Notes: generated by a model not told the origin, from the sequence alone. A stretch of DNA of 64,000 bases from Paraoerskovia marina DSM 21750 (GCF_000701465.1 NZ_JNIY01000003.1:186001-250000); one strand, 5' to 3'. Numbered from the stretch's first letter, positions 7,697-20,200 are shown. Numbers and translations are program-made.

Positions 7697-8320
7697 CTAC
7701 GGCGCGGTAGGTCCGGGTGCCGGCGACGGGGCCGGCATCCGGATCATGACGCGCAGGTAGTGGGAACCGACCACCCAGTGGCCGATCAGTCCCACCACGA
7801 CGATGACGAGCGCGACGGTGTCGACCCACGAGCCGATCGCGTCGAAGGCCCGCGTCAGCATCATCACGGGCAGGCCGATCATGAGCAGGGCGGTCCGGAT
7901 CTTGCCGAGTCGCGTGGCCGCGATGCGCGGATTGCCGTGGAACTTCACCAGCGCGAACGTGCCGAGGATCAGGTCGGGGACGACGATCCCGACGAGCACC
8001 CACCACGGGGCGATCCCGTTGATCGCCAGGACGAGCGCGACCGTGAAGATCATCAGTCGGTCGGCCACGGGGTCCATCGCCGTCCCGATCACGCTCACCT
8101 GGTCCAGGCGGCGGGCGAGATAACCGTCCACCCAGTCGGTCGCCGCGATCGCGACGAGGACCCAGAGCGCGGCCGCCGTCTCGCCCGGTCCGATCGCCAG
8201 CCAGGCGAAGAGCGGCAGCCCCATCAGACGGATCAGCGTGACGAGGTTGGCCCACGTCAGGATGTCGTCCTTGACCGTCCGGGTGACGCCCTCCGGAGCT
8301 CCGGCGCCCATCAGCCTCAT
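7697..8320 (-). CDS. CDP-alcohol phosphatidyltransferase family protein (PgsA-like)
   Basis: A 207-residue integral membrane enzyme with the complete CDP-OH-P signature D-x2-DG-x2-AR-x8-G-x3-D-x3-D (DWVDGYLARRLDQVSVIG then TAMDPVADR). Such enzymes move a phosphatidyl group from CDP-diacylglycerol to an alcohol such as glycerol-3-phosphate. The five to six membrane helices and size fit PgsA-like proteins, but the alcohol acceptor cannot be read from sequence, and an actinobacterial genome normally has several paralogues. The ATG at 8320 is preferred because it has AGGGG nine bases upstream; the upstream in-frame extension is Pro/Arg-rich and unlike coding sequence. Confidence 0.87.
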   Translation of the reverse strand: MRLMGAGAPEGVTRTVKDDILTWANLVTLIRLMGLPLFAWLAIGPGETAAALWVLVAIAATDWVDGYLARRLDQVSVIGTAMDPVADRLMIFTVALVLAINGIAPWWVLVGIVVPDLILGTFALVKFHGNPRIAATRLGKIRTALLMIGLPVMMLTRAFDAIGSWVDTVALVIVVVGLIGHWVVGSHYLRVMIRMPAPSPAPGPTAP

Positions 8321-8405
8321 CGCCGGCACCCCTGGCGGGGGAGGGATCCAGAAGCAGCCCGCGCGCGAACGTGCGGGGGGAGATGGGGCATAGCACCCGG
8401 GGCCG

Positions 8406-9029
8406 TCATGGATCAAGTATCGCGTGCGTCGGCCGTGGGCGCGTGTGCGCGAGGAGCACGGCGCGTCCGACGGAGGTCAGACGGTCCGCGAGAAGGGTCG
8501 CGTCGCCGACGTGCCCGGCGACCATCGCGCCGTCGCGCAGCATCATCAGCTCCTCTGCGACCTCTGCCGGCTCACCGGCACCCGCCTCCTCGGCGAGCTC
8601 GCGGAACGTCGCCAGGTACCACCGGCGGTGCGTGGCGATGGTGTCGCGCACAGGATGGTCGACGTCGGGGTACTCGGCGCCCGCGTTGACGAACGCGCAG
8701 CCACGGAACCCGGGACGGCAGGCGACCTCGCCCGCGACCGTCGCCAGGAACCGGAGGGTGTCGAGCGGTCGGCCCGCGTTCTCGGTGCGTGCCTCGGTGA
8801 TGAGGTGGCGTTCGCGGGCCGCGCTCGCCTCGAGGTAGGCGACGACGAGATCGTCCTTGGTGCGGAAGTGCCGGTAGAACGTGACCTTCGAGATCTCGGC
8901 CGCGGCGATGATCTTGTCCGCGCTCACGGCGCGGATGCCCTCGCGGTAGAACTGCTCGGTCGCGGCCTCGAGGATGCGCTCACGCACGGGGGAGGCCGGG
9001 CGGTTGCTCACGGGCGTTGCGGTCGTCAT
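8406..9029 (-). CDS. TetR/AcrR-family regulator, divergent from Ohr
   Basis: A 207-residue TetR-family repressor. The N-terminal helix-turn-helix spans residues 15-62 (RERILEAATEQFYREGI, then SADKIIAAAEISKVTFYRHFRTKDDLV). The ligand domain contains two cysteines (VACRPGFRGCAFVNAGAEY), candidates for redox sensing. A strong ribosome site (GGAGG, 7 bp) precedes the ATG at 9029. It is transcribed divergently from the organic-hydroperoxide-resistance gene, and a 22-bp dyad lies in the shared region near the Ohr start, so it is the likely local regulator of that gene. Ohr genes are more often controlled by MarR-type OhrR. Confidence 0.9.
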   Translation of the reverse strand: MTTATPVSNRPASPVRERILEAATEQFYREGIRAVSADKIIAAAEISKVTFYRHFRTKDDLVVAYLEASAARERHLITEARTENAGRPLDTLRFLATVAGEVACRPGFRGCAFVNAGAEYPDVDHPVRDTIATHRRWYLATFRELAEEAGAGEPAEVAEELMMLRDGAMVAGHVGDATLLADRLTSVGRAVLLAHTRPRPTHAILDP

Positions 9030-9089
9030 GGTGCCTCCTACCGTGCCACGGTCGATGTCCTCTTGCGCGGGTGATCCACGCGTGCTTAA

Positions 9090-9111
9090 GTAGACGAACT
9101 AGTAACTCTAC
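9090..9111. promoter_or_regulatory. Dyad operator between TetR and ohr
   Basis: GTAGA-CGA-ACTAGT-AAC-TCTAC is a 22-bp imperfect palindrome centred between 9100 and 9101; 8 of 11 base pairs are symmetric. It lies 15 bp upstream of the Ohr ATG and 61 bp upstream of the divergent TetR start, where binding would block the Ohr promoter or its initiation region. Size and placement fit a TetR-dimer site. Confidence 0.6.
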
Positions 9112-9126
9112 CAAAAGGGGAGCATC

Positions 9127-9549
9127 ATGCCTGCGATCTACACCGCCACCGCCACCGCCACCGGCGAGGGCCGCGACGGGCGAACTCGCTCGAGCGACGG
9201 CGTCCTCGACGTCGACCTCGCCGTCCCCACCGAGATGGGTGGCGCCGGCGGCGCCACCAACCCCGAGCAGCTCTTCGCCGCCGGGTACGCGGCCTGCTTC
9301 CACTCCGCGCTCAAGCTCGTCGCCCGCCGCGACGGCGTCGCGGTCGAGGACTCGGCCGTCACGGCGGACGTGTCCTTGCATCCCGTCGACGGCGGCGGCT
9401 TCCAGCTCGCGGTCGCCCTCGACGTCGAGATGGGCGGCGTCGACCAGGAGCAGGCCGACGCGCTCGTCGCGGCAGCCCACGAGGTCTGCCCGTACTCGAA
9501 CGCCACGCGCGGCAACGTCGACGTGGCGGTCACCGCGACGATCGGCTGA
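9127..9549 (+). CDS. ohr: Organic hydroperoxide resistance protein (Ohr/OsmC family)
   Basis: A 140-residue thiol peroxidase of the Ohr subfamily. It carries TNPEQLFAAGYAACFHSAL with the peroxidatic cysteine Cys57 and VCPYSNATRGN with the resolving cysteine Cys121; length and motif order match Ohr rather than OsmC. It reduces organic and fatty-acid hydroperoxides in the cytoplasm, usually with lipoyl-protein electrons. An AAGGGGAG ribosome site lies just before the ATG. It is regulated in all likelihood by the divergent TetR through the dyad at 9090-9111. A repeat cluster begins immediately after its stop codon. Confidence 0.95.
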   Translation: MPAIYTATATATGEGRDGRTRSSDGVLDVDLAVPTEMGGAGGATNPEQLFAAGYAACFHSALKLVARRDGVAVEDSAVTADVSLHPVDGGGFQLAVALDVEMGGVDQEQADALVAAAHEVCPYSNATRGNVDVAVTATIG

Positions 9550-9551
9550 CC

Positions 9552-9791
9552 CGCGGTCTCGACGGGCTCGACCCGCGGTGGTTGAGCCTGTCGAAACCAC
9601 CTCTCGTCAGGCTTGACCCGCGGTGGTTTCGGTGGTTGAGCCTGTCGAAACCACCTCTCGTCAGGCTTGACCCGCGGTGGTTTCGGTGGTTGAGCTTGTC
9701 GAAACCGCGTCTCGACGGGCTCGACCCGCGGTCTCGACGGGCTCGACCCGCGGTCTCGACGGGCTCGACCCGCGGTCTCGACGGGCTCGAC
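9552..9791. repeat. Intergenic repeat cluster A (54-bp and 22-bp tandem units)
   Basis: Between ohr and uxaC there are three copies of a 54-bp unit starting at 9577, 9631 and 9685 (GGTGGTTGAGCCTGTCGAAACC core) and further copies of a 22-bp unit with TCTCGACGGGCTCGACC core (one at about 9553 and a tandem run from about 9707 to 9791). The core is the same degenerate TCGA-rich element found at five other places in this window. Long open frames across it are repeat artefacts, not genes. Confidence 0.9.
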
Positions 9792-9803
9792 TGGCAGGGC
9801 GAG

Positions 9804-9827
9804 TGGCAACTCCCGGCAACCGATTGC
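9804..9827 (+). promoter_or_regulatory. Candidate LacI operator upstream of uxaC
   Basis: TGGCAAC-TCCC-GGCAACCGATTGC. The same layout, TGGCAAC-N4-GGCAAC followed by a TTG half-site, recurs before the first GPH transporter (13757) and before uidA (15435). The right part, GCAACCGATTGC, is a near-palindrome with a central CG, the usual shape of LacI-family operators. It ends 21 bp before the uxaC start. Confidence 0.65.
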
Positions 9828-9848
9828 ATCTGTGCCGGGCCTCCGCGC

Positions 9849-11282
9849 ATGCTCATGAACATGTCATCGCCGACACGAACCCTCGCCCCGCACCCGGATC
9901 GCCTGCTCCCGCCGGACCCCCAGGTCCGCGCCGTCGCGCGCACGATCTACGAGGCCGTCCGCGAGCTCCCGATCATCTCCCCGCACGGCCACGTGCATCC
10001 GCGGATGCTGCTGGACGACGAGCCGTTCGGCGACCCGACGGCGCTGCTGATCACGCCCGACCACTACGTGACGCGCCTGCTGCACGCCTCGGGCGTGCCG
10101 CTCGAGGAGCTGGGCGTCGGGCAGGGGGCTCTGGACGAGTCCGCAGCGAGGGTCGCGTGGCGGCACCTGTGCTCGCACTGGCAGGTCTTCGCCGGCACCC
10201 CGGTGCGCTACTGGCTCGAGCAGGAGCTCGCCGAGATCTTCGACGTCGATGTCCAGCCCTCGGCCGACACCGCCGACGACGTCTACGACCGGGTGGCGGC
10301 CCGCCTCGCGCAGCCGCAGTTCCGGCCGCGCGCACTGTTCGACCGGTTCGGCATCGAGGTGCTCGCCACCACCGACGACCCGGTGGACGACCTCGCCGCG
10401 CACGCGAAGATTGCCGCCGACGAGTCGTTCCGCGGCCGGGTGCTGCCGACGTTCCGCCCCGACCGGCACCTCGAGGTCGCCGCACCGGGGTGGCGGGCCG
10501 CGGCCGACGCGCTCGCCGACGCCTCAGGGTGCTCGACCGACACGTACGCCGGATGGGTGGCCGCGATGGAGAACCGTCGCGCCCACTTCGCCGCGCACGG
10601 TGGTGTCTCGACCGATCACTCGCACATCGACGTCGGCAGCGACGTCCTCGACCCCGCCGACGCCGAGCGGATCTACGCCGCGGCACGGGCGGGCACCGTC
10701 GACGCCGCGCAGGGCGTGGCGCTGCGCCGGCACATGTTCACGGAGATGGCCAGGATGGCCACCGAGGACGGGCTGACCATGACCGTGCACCCGGCCTCGC
10801 GCCGCAACCACGACCGCCCGACGTTCGAGCGGTTCGGTGCCGACCAGGGCCATGACATCCCGGTCCGCGTGGACTACACGGACCCGCTGCGACCGCTGCT
10901 CGAGCGCTACGGCAACCACCCGAACCTCACGCTGGTGCTGTTCACGCTCGACGAGACGAGCTTCTCGCGCGAGCTGGCGCCGCTGGCCGGGTACTACCCG
11001 AGCGTGTACGTCGGCCAGCCGTGGTGGTTCCTCGACGCGCCGGACGCGATCCGCCGCTGGCGCTCCGCGATCACCGACACCGTGGGCTTCTCCCGCACGT
11101 CGGGCTTCATCGACGACACCCGGGCCTTCTGCTCCATCCCGGCCCGGCACGACATGTCCCGGCGCCTGGACGCCGGGCACCTCGCGGGGCTCGTCGCCGA
11201 CCACCGGCTCGACCTCGACGAGGCGACCGAGATCGCCGTCGACACGGTCGCCGGCCTGCCGCGGCGGGTGTTCGGGCTGTGA
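9849..11282 (+). CDS. uxaC: Glucuronate (uronate) isomerase UxaC
   Basis: A 477-residue amidohydrolase-superfamily uronate isomerase of the actinobacterial type. The metal-binding motif is IISPHGHVHPRML, followed by TPDHYVTRLLHASGV; later STDHSHIDVG, MTVHPASRRNHD and RAFCSIPARHDMSRR complete the active-site strands. It converts D-glucuronate to D-fructuronate (and galacturonate to tagaturonate), the first intracellular step after beta-glucuronidase. Three in-frame ATGs lie close together (9849, 9855, 9861) without a good ribosome site, so the exact start is uncertain. It is the first gene of the uxaC-uxuB operon and is preceded by a candidate LacI operator. Confidence 0.92.
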   Translation: MLMNMSSPTRTLAPHPDRLLPPDPQVRAVARTIYEAVRELPIISPHGHVHPRMLLDDEPFGDPTALLITPDHYVTRLLHASGVPLEELGVGQGALDESAARVAWRHLCSHWQVFAGTPVRYWLEQELAEIFDVDVQPSADTADDVYDRVAARLAQPQFRPRALFDRFGIEVLATTDDPVDDLAAHAKIAADESFRGRVLPTFRPDRHLEVAAPGWRAAADALADASGCSTDTYAGWVAAMENRRAHFAAHGGVSTDHSHIDVGSDVLDPADAERIYAAARAGTVDAAQGVALRRHMFTEMARMATEDGLTMTVHPASRRNHDRPTFERFGADQGHDIPVRVDYTDPLRPLLERYGNHPNLTLVLFTLDETSFSRELAPLAGYYPSVYVGQPWWFLDAPDAIRRWRSAITDTVGFSRTSGFIDDTRAFCSIPARHDMSRRLDAGHLAGLVADHRLDLDEATEIAVDTVAGLPRRVFGL

Positions 11283-12646
11283 GCACGACGGCGCAGGGCC
11301 ATGCCCTGGAGCGCAACCGTCCCGTGGGCCCGGTCCGGCACGTCCACCTGGGCCTCGGCAGCTTCTTCCGCGCGCACCAGGCCTGGTACACGGACAACGC
11401 CCCGGACGGGGCCGAGTGGCCGATCGCGGCCTTCAGCGGTCGCTCGGCCGCGCTCGCCGAGCGGCTGACCACGCAGGACGGTCTCTACACGCTGGTCACA
11501 CAGCGTCCGGAGGGGAACACCTACGACGTCGTCGGCTCGCTCGCGAGGGCGCATGCGGCGTCCGACGTCGAGGCCTGGCTCGCGTACTTCGCGGACCCGG
11601 GCGTCGGGGTCGTCACCACGACCGTCACCGAAGCGGGCTACTGCCGTGGCGCCGACGGCGGCATCGACACCGAGCGGGACGACGTCGCCGCGGACCTCAT
11701 GGCACTGCGCTCCGGGGACGGGCGGCCCACCACCGCGCCGGGCCGCCTGGTGGCGGGGCTGGCCCACCGACGCGACGCCGGAGCCGGCCCGATCGCCGTC
11801 GTGCCCTGCGACAACCTGCCGGAGAACGGCCCGGTCCTGCGCGGGGTGCTGCTGGGGCTCGCGGACGCGGTGGACCCGCCGCTCGCCGCGTGGATCGAGG
11901 CAGAGGTCTCGTTCGTCTCGACGATGGTCGACCGGATCACGCCCGAGACCACGGAGTCGGACGTCGACGGCGTGCTCGCGGGGACCGGGGTCGCGGACGT
12001 CGCTCCCGTGGTCACCGAGCCGTTCAGCGAGTGGGTGCTCGCGGGGGAGTTCCCCGCCGGGCGGCCGGACTGGGCGGCGGCGGGCGCGCTCTTCGTCGAC
12101 GACGTCGCGCCGCACGAGACCCGCAAGCTGTGGATGCTCAACGGGGCCCACTCGACCATCGCGTACGTGGGCTCGCTCCGCGGTCACGGCAACGTCGCGG
12201 AGGCGATCGCGGACCCGCAGGTGAGGGACGCCGTCGACGCCTGGTGGTCCGAGGCCCGGCAGGGACTGGACGTCGCTGCCGAGGTGGTCGACGAGTACTG
12301 CGCCGCGCTCGTGGAGCGGTTCGCGAACACCGCGATCGACCACCGGCTCGCGCAGATCGGCACGGACGGCAGCCAGAAGCTGCCCGTGCGCGTGCTGCCG
12401 ACGCTGCGCCGCGAGCGGGCGGCCGGGAACATGCCGCACGGCGCCGTGACCGCGGGGGCCGCGTGGGTCGCGAGCTGCGTGCGGGGAGGCGTCGCCTGCC
12501 GGGACGCGCGCGCCGACGAGATCCGGGACGCCGCCGCCGGCAAGAACCCGGTGCGTGACCTGCTCACGATCCTCGACCCGGCGCTTCTCGACGACGGCCC
12601 GCTCGTCACCTCGGTGGTGCGGCGGGTGGAAGAACTGGGTCTGTAG
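11279..12646 (+). CDS. uxuB: Fructuronate reductase / mannitol dehydrogenase family protein (UxuB)
   Basis: A 455-residue long-chain polyol dehydrogenase. The N-terminal VRHVHLGLGSFFRAHQAWYTD is the characteristic Rossmann entry of the mannitol dehydrogenase family; the C-terminal domain holds the catalytic lysine and neighbours in the segment KLWMLNGAHSTIAYVG, then QKLPVRVLPTLR. Placed after uxaC it should reduce D-fructuronate to D-mannonate with NADH. The GTG start overlaps the uxaC stop (GTGA), so translation is coupled. Its last 41 bases overlap the 3' end of the convergent LacI gene. Confidence 0.9.
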   Translation: MSTTAQGHALERNRPVGPVRHVHLGLGSFFRAHQAWYTDNAPDGAEWPIAAFSGRSAALAERLTTQDGLYTLVTQRPEGNTYDVVGSLARAHAASDVEAWLAYFADPGVGVVTTTVTEAGYCRGADGGIDTERDDVAADLMALRSGDGRPTTAPGRLVAGLAHRRDAGAGPIAVVPCDNLPENGPVLRGVLLGLADAVDPPLAAWIEAEVSFVSTMVDRITPETTESDVDGVLAGTGVADVAPVVTEPFSEWVLAGEFPAGRPDWAAAGALFVDDVAPHETRKLWMLNGAHSTIAYVGSLRGHGNVAEAIADPQVRDAVDAWWSEARQGLDVAAEVVDEYCAALVERFANTAIDHRLAQIGTDGSQKLPVRVLPTLRRERAAGNMPHGAVTAGAAWVASCVRGGVACRDARADEIRDAAAGKNPVRDLLTILDPALLDDGPLVTSVVRRVEELGL

Positions 12647-13649
12647 GCCGCGCCGGAGCCGTCGTCGTCGAGCCGCGCACGACCAGCTTCATCGGAAGCT
12701 TGGCCGGCGGCGGCAGTCGGGGCGTGTGCGTGGTGACCTGCTTCAGCAGGGTCCTGACCGCGTGCGCGCCCAGCGCCCGGAGCGGGGACGCGACCGTCGT
12801 CAGCGGCGGGTTGCAGAAGTCGGCCCCGAAGATGTCGTCGAACCCGACGACGCTGACCGCCCCGGGAATCTCGATGCCGCGTTCCACGAGCTCTTGGCCG
12901 AACCCGATGGCGAGCAGGTCGTTGTAGGCGATCACCGCCGTCGTCGGGTTCTCGAGGAACCGGGCCGCCGCGCGCCGGCCCTCCTCGCGGGTGGGGGCGC
13001 TCGGCGAGGTCCGGCGCACCGTGATCTCGAGCCGGTGGCACGCCTCGCGCAGCGCCCGCCAGCGCATGCCGTCCGCCCAGGACGCCTCGGGTCCCGCCAG
13101 GTACGTGATCTGCCGGTGCCCCAGGCTCGCGAGGTGCTCGACGGCATGCCGCGTCCCGCCCGAGTTGTCGGTAGCCACGCTCGCGACGTCGCTCATCACC
13201 CGGTTGAGGACGACGGTCGGGCGCTGCTTGGCGGCCACGCGGATCGCGGAGTCGGAGAGTCGGGACGTGGCGAGGATCAGGCCGTCGACGAGGGGGAGGA
13301 TCCGGTCGAGCGCCCGGCGTTCGGAGACCGGTGACTCCTGGACGTCGGCGACGAGCATCGTGTAGCCCTCCTCCGACGCGGCAGTCTCGGCGCCGCGGAT
13401 CACGTCGAAGAAGAACGGGTTGGTGACGTCTGCGACGGCAATCGCGAGAAGCTGGGTCTTCCCCGAGTGCAGGGCGCGGGCGATCGCGTTGGCGCGGTAG
13501 CCGAGCTCCTCGGCGGCCGCGCGGACCCGTGCGGCGGTGTCGGCGTTGACCCGGCCCGGGCGGGAGAACGTGCGCGAGACCGTGGAGGGGGCGACGCCGG
13601 CGGCGCGGGCGACGTCGTAGATCGTCGGCTGACGCGGCTCGTCGCTCAT
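12606..13649 (-). CDS. LacI-family regulator of the uronate module
   Basis: A 347-residue LacI/GalR-type repressor. The N-terminal helix-turn-helix is TIYDVARAAGVAPSTVSRTF with the hinge helix ANAIARALHSG, followed by a periplasmic-binding-protein-like sensor domain (from about residue 60; AVADVTNPFFFDVIRG, SVVGFDDIFGADFC, PPLTTVASPLRALG). ATG 13649 was chosen because it starts the conserved N-terminus; the longer frame runs through the operator region. It is located between uxuB (convergent) and the transporter genes (divergent), so it most likely represses the glucuronate genes and is relieved by a uronate or glucuronide intermediate. Confidence 0.92.
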   Translation of the reverse strand: MSDEPRQPTIYDVARAAGVAPSTVSRTFSRPGRVNADTAARVRAAAEELGYRANAIARALHSGKTQLLAIAVADVTNPFFFDVIRGAETAASEEGYTMLVADVQESPVSERRALDRILPLVDGLILATSRLSDSAIRVAAKQRPTVVLNRVMSDVASVATDNSGGTRHAVEHLASLGHRQITYLAGPEASWADGMRWRALREACHRLEITVRRTSPSAPTREEGRRAAARFLENPTTAVIAYNDLLAIGFGQELVERGIEIPGAVSVVGFDDIFGADFCNPPLTTVASPLRALGAHAVRTLLKQVTTHTPRLPPPAKLPMKLVVRGSTTTAPARPTDPVLPPAAPPR

Positions 13650-13702
13650 GCGGTCAGAGTACGTGCTCGCCGAACGTGCTGCTGCGCCACTGGACGTCGA
13701 GC

Positions 13703-13719
13703 GGCAACCGGTTGTTGCC
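13703..13719. promoter_or_regulatory. Candidate LacI autoregulatory operator
   Basis: GGCAAC-CGGTT-GTTGCC is a perfect inverted repeat with six-base arms located 54 bp upstream of the LacI start. Within it CAACCGGTTG is a perfect 10-bp palindrome with central CG. The half-site GGCAAC is the one repeated in the other three candidate operators of this module. Confidence 0.6.
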
Positions 13720-13756
13720 GCAGGACGAAGCCGTTTCCCGTATCTGAATCGTGACG

Positions 13757-13780
13757 TGGCAACTGACGGCAACAAGTTGG
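13757..13780 (+). promoter_or_regulatory. Candidate LacI operator upstream of GPH transporter 1
   Basis: TGGCAAC-TGAC-GGCAACAAGTTGG: the same TGGCAAC-N4-GGCAAC-nnnTTG layout as upstream of uxaC and uidA. It lies about 80 bp before the transporter GTG and about 110 bp before the divergent LacI start, so it can control both. Confidence 0.65.
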
Positions 13781-13859
13781 CCGAACCAAAGGACCGAGGT
13801 GAAGGTGACGCAGGTCACGCCGATGTGACCGCCCTGATCGCCTGGCAAAGGAGCCATTC

Positions 13860-17355
<3,496 letters not shown>

Positions 17356-17363
17356 CCCGTCCA

Positions 17364-17396
17364 GGGCGGGTGCGCACCGTGCGTGCGCACCCGCCC
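17364..17396 (+). terminator. Hairpin terminator after uidA
   Basis: A 14-bp perfect stem, GGGCGGGTGCGCAC (17364-17377) with GTGCGCACCCGCCC (17383-17396), and a 5-base loop, nine bases past the uidA stop. It may attenuate rather than fully stop transcription into GPH transporter 2. Confidence 0.8.
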
Positions 17397-17481
17397 CGGC
17401 CCCGCCAGCCACCCGTCGCCGTGGACGTACCGCGGCCAACCCCTCGTACGACCCCCGTACCGCCGCGGAAGGACCACGACG

Positions 17482-18891
17482 ATGACAAGCAACGCCGCTG
17501 TCTCGGACACCACGTCAGCGACCTCGAAGAAGCTGTCCAAGAAGCAGCTGATGGGCTACGCGTCCGGAGACGCCGCGAACAACCTCGCGTTCTCCATGAC
17601 GTCGATGTTCCTGCTGCTCTACTACACGGACGTCGTGGGGATCAGTGCGGCGGCGGTCGGCACGATGTTCCTGGTCATGCGGGTCTTCGACGCCTTCACC
17701 GACGTGTGGGCGGGCTCGGTGGTCGACCGGACCATGACCCGCTGGGGCAAGTTCCGGCCCTTCTTCCTCTGGGGCGCCCTGCCTCTGCTGCTGATGAGCG
17801 TCGCGACCTTCACGGTCCCCGGCGGACTCGGTGACACCGGCTCGCTCGTCTACGCCTACGTCTCCTACGGTCTGCTCGGCCTGGCGTACACGTTCGTCAA
17901 CATCCCCTACGGCTCGCTCGCCTCCGCGATGACGCAGGAGCCCAAGGAGCGGGCCAAGCTCGCGACCGCCCGCACCCTCGGCAGCGGCATCACGATCCTC
18001 ATGCTGTCGATCATCGTCGCCCCGCAGATCGAGAACTCGGACGACCTGCAGAGCTCGCTCACGACGACGACCCTCGCCTTCGCCGTCATCGGGTTCGCGC
18101 TCTACATGTTCCTCTTCCGGACGTCGAAGGAGGACGTCGTCCGCGACGTCGACCACGTCCCGTTCCGTGACTCCGTGCGCAACCTCAAGGGCAACCGCCC
18201 GCTGTACATGCTGTGCATCTCGGCGCTCTGCTTCCTCACCGGCATGATCGCGATGCAGGGCGTGCAGGCCTACTTCGCCCGCGACGTCATGGGCAGCGCC
18301 TCGTACTACATCCCGCTGTCGCTGATGTCGGTCGGCATGATGTTCGTCATCGCCCCGCTCGTCCCCAAGATCGTCTCGATGATCGGCAAGAAGGCCACCT
18401 ACATCACCGGCGGCACGCTGTCCGTGGTCGGCGGCCTGATGATCGCGTTCCTGCCCGGGACCAACGTCCCCGCCATGTTCATCGGCTTCGCCGTCTACGG
18501 CGCCGGCCTGATGACCGTCAACACCATCATGTGGGCGATGGAGGCCGACACCGTCGAGTACGGCGAGTGGAAGAACGGGGTGCGCACCGAAGGCACCACC
18601 TACGCCGTCTTCTCGTTCACCCGCAAGGTCGGCCAGGCCGTCGGTGGCGCGGTCGCCGCCTACGGGCTCGCGCTGGTGGGCTACGTCTCGGGCGGCGTCG
18701 AGCAGACCGCGGAGACCGTCCACGGCATCCAGCTCGTCGCCGGCCTCGCCCCGGCGATCTTCGTCGGACTCGGCGTGCTCGTGATGATCAAGTACCCGAT
18801 CACCGACAAGCGCTTCGCCGAGATCACGGCCGACATCGCCGAGCGCCGCGAGGCCAAGGCTGCCGACGCGGCCGAGACCACCGAATCCTGA
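17482..18891 (+). CDS. GPH-family glucuronide:cation symporter 2
   Basis: A 469-residue, 12-helix GPH-family transporter, clearly paralogous to the gene at 13860: both share [47 protein letters not shown] and the [17 protein letters not shown] signature. It differs at the N-terminus (Lys/Ser-rich tail [18 protein letters not shown]) and in TM-loop residues, so the two may take different uronides (for example glucuronides versus free glucuronate or glucuronoxylan products; inference). The ATG has GAAGGA upstream. It is followed by a strong hairpin and then manD. Confidence 0.92.
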   Translation: MTSNAAVSDTTSATSKKLSKKQLMGYASGDAANNLAFSMTSMFLLLYYTDVVGISAAAVGTMFLVMRVFDAFTDVWAGSVVDRTMTRWGKFRPFFLWGALPLLLMSVATFTVPGGLGDTGSLVYAYVSYGLLGLAYTFVNIPYGSLASAMTQEPKERAKLATARTLGSGITILMLSIIVAPQIENSDDLQSSLTTTTLAFAVIGFALYMFLFRTSKEDVVRDVDHVPFRDSVRNLKGNRPLYMLCISALCFLTGMIAMQGVQAYFARDVMGSASYYIPLSLMSVGMMFVIAPLVPKIVSMIGKKATYITGGTLSVVGGLMIAFLPGTNVPAMFIGFAVYGAGLMTVNTIMWAMEADTVEYGEWKNGVRTEGTTYAVFSFTRKVGQAVGGAVAAYGLALVGYVSGGVEQTAETVHGIQLVAGLAPAIFVGLGVLVMIKYPITDKRFAEITADIAERREAKAADAAETTES

Positions 18892-18894
18892 CCT

Positions 18895-18923
18895 GGCGGG
18901 GCGCGAGCACCTCGCGCCCCGCC
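18895..18923 (+). terminator. Hairpin between GPH transporter 2 and manD
   Basis: A 13-bp perfect stem, GGCGGGGCGCGAG (18895-18907) with its complement at 18911-18923, and a 3-base loop. It sits only 29 bp before manD, so it may tune the ratio of transporter to ManD by partial termination or protect the upstream mRNA. Confidence 0.75.
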
Positions 18924-18952
18924 CCATCCCGCAGAACGTCCCGGAGAACGCC

Positions 18953-20179
18953 ATGAAGATCACCGCAGCCGACGTCATCGTCACCAGCCCGGACCGCAAC
19001 TTCGTCACCCTGAAGATCACGACCGACGAGGGCATCACGGGCCTCGGCGACGGCACCCTGAACGGGCGAGAGCTCGCCGTCGCCGCCTACCTCACCGAGC
19101 ACGTCGTGCCGCTGCTCCTCGACCGCGACCCGATGACGATCGAGGACACCTGGCAGTTCCTCTACCGCGCCGCCTACTGGCGCCGCGGACCGATCACCAT
19201 GACCGCGATCGCCGCCGTCGACATGGCGCTGTGGGACATCAAGGCCAAGGCTGCCGGGATGCCGCTCTACCAGCTGCTCGGCGGAGCCTCTCGCAGCGGA
19301 ATCCGCACCTACGGGCACGCCTCCGGCATGGACCTGCCGTCGCTGTTCGACTCGATCCGCGAGCACCAGGAGAAGGGGTACACGGCCATCCGCGTGCAGA
19401 CCGCGATCCCGGGGCTCCGGGCGGTCTACGGCGTCGCGGCCCAGGCCACCGAGGGCGCGCGGTACGACTACGAGCCGGCCCGCCGCGGGGCGCTGCCGAC
19501 CGAGGAGGACTGGGACACCCCGTCGTACCTGCGGCACCTGCCCGGCGTCTTCGAGGCCGTGCGCAACGAGTTCGGGCCCGAGCTCACCCTGCTGCACGAC
19601 GGCCACCACCGGATGACCCCCAACCAGGCGGCACAGCTCGGCAAGTCGCTCGAGCCCTACGACCTGTTCTGGCTCGAGGACTGCACGCCCGCCGAGAACC
19701 AGCAGGCGCTGCGCCGCGTCCGGTCCCAGACCACCACGCCGCTCGCGATCGGCGAGATCTTCAACACCGTCTGGGACTACCAGACGCTGATCACCGAGCA
19801 GCTGATCGACTACGTGCGCTCCGCCGTCACGCACACCGGCGGCATCACGCCGATGAAGAAGCTACTGGACTTCGCCGCGCAGTACCAGATCAAGTCGGGG
19901 ATCCACGGGCCCACGGACATCTCGCCCGTCGGCATGGCCGCCGCCATGCACCTGGACCTCGCGATCCACAACTTCGGGATCCAGGAGTACATGCAGCACG
20001 GCGCCCTGACGGACGAGGTCTTCCAGCAGTCGTACACCTTCACCGACGGCTACCTGCACCCGGGGGAGAAGCCCGGCCTCGGCGTCGAGATCGACGAGGA
20101 GGCCGCGGCGAAGTTCCCCTACGAGCGGGCCTACCTGCCGTACAACCGACTCCTGGACGGCACCGTCCACGACTGGTGA
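18953..20179 (+). CDS. manD: D-mannonate dehydratase (ManD, enolase superfamily)
   Basis: A 408-residue enolase-superfamily acid-sugar dehydratase of the ManD subgroup. The capping domain begins with [20 protein letters not shown]; the Mg-binding acidic residues lie in [24 protein letters not shown] and LAIGEIFNT, and [12 protein letters not shown] and [16 protein letters not shown] are typical ManD segments. It dehydrates D-mannonate to 2-keto-3-deoxygluconate and here substitutes for UxuA. Some ManD-like proteins have low activity and other roles, but linkage with uxaC and uxuB supports mannonate. KDG kinase and aldolase are not in this window. It ends the module before a strong terminator. 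Confidence 0.92.
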   Translation: MKITAADVIVTSPDRNFVTLKITTDEGITGLGDGTLNGRELAVAAYLTEHVVPLLLDRDPMTIEDTWQFLYRAAYWRRGPITMTAIAAVDMALWDIKAKAAGMPLYQLLGGASRSGIRTYGHASGMDLPSLFDSIREHQEKGYTAIRVQTAIPGLRAVYGVAAQATEGARYDYEPARRGALPTEEDWDTPSYLRHLPGVFEAVRNEFGPELTLLHDGHHRMTPNQAAQLGKSLEPYDLFWLEDCTPAENQQALRRVRSQTTTPLAIGEIFNTVWDYQTLITEQLIDYVRSAVTHTGGITPMKKLLDFAAQYQIKSGIHGPTDISPVGMAAAMHLDLAIHNFGIQEYMQHGALTDEVFQQSYTFTDGYLHPGEKPGLGVEIDEEAAAKFPYERAYLPYNRLLDGTVHDW

Positions 20180-20200
20180 CTGCACGAGCGTGACGAGACC

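Noticed and set aside
9552-9791. Possible CRISPR array
   Set aside because: Repeats are present at regular spacing, but the intervening sequences are themselves copies of the repeat family, not unique spacers, and no cas gene is near.
9582-9848. Long open frames running through the repeat cluster into uxaC
   Set aside because: The extra N-terminus is made only of repeat units (SLSKPPLVRLDPRW-like) and is not part of any uronate isomerase; the conserved protein begins near 9849.
18895-18923. Riboswitch or small RNA between GPH transporter 2 and manD
   Set aside because: The space is only about 60 bp and contains just one perfect hairpin, best read as terminator or mRNA-stabilising stem.
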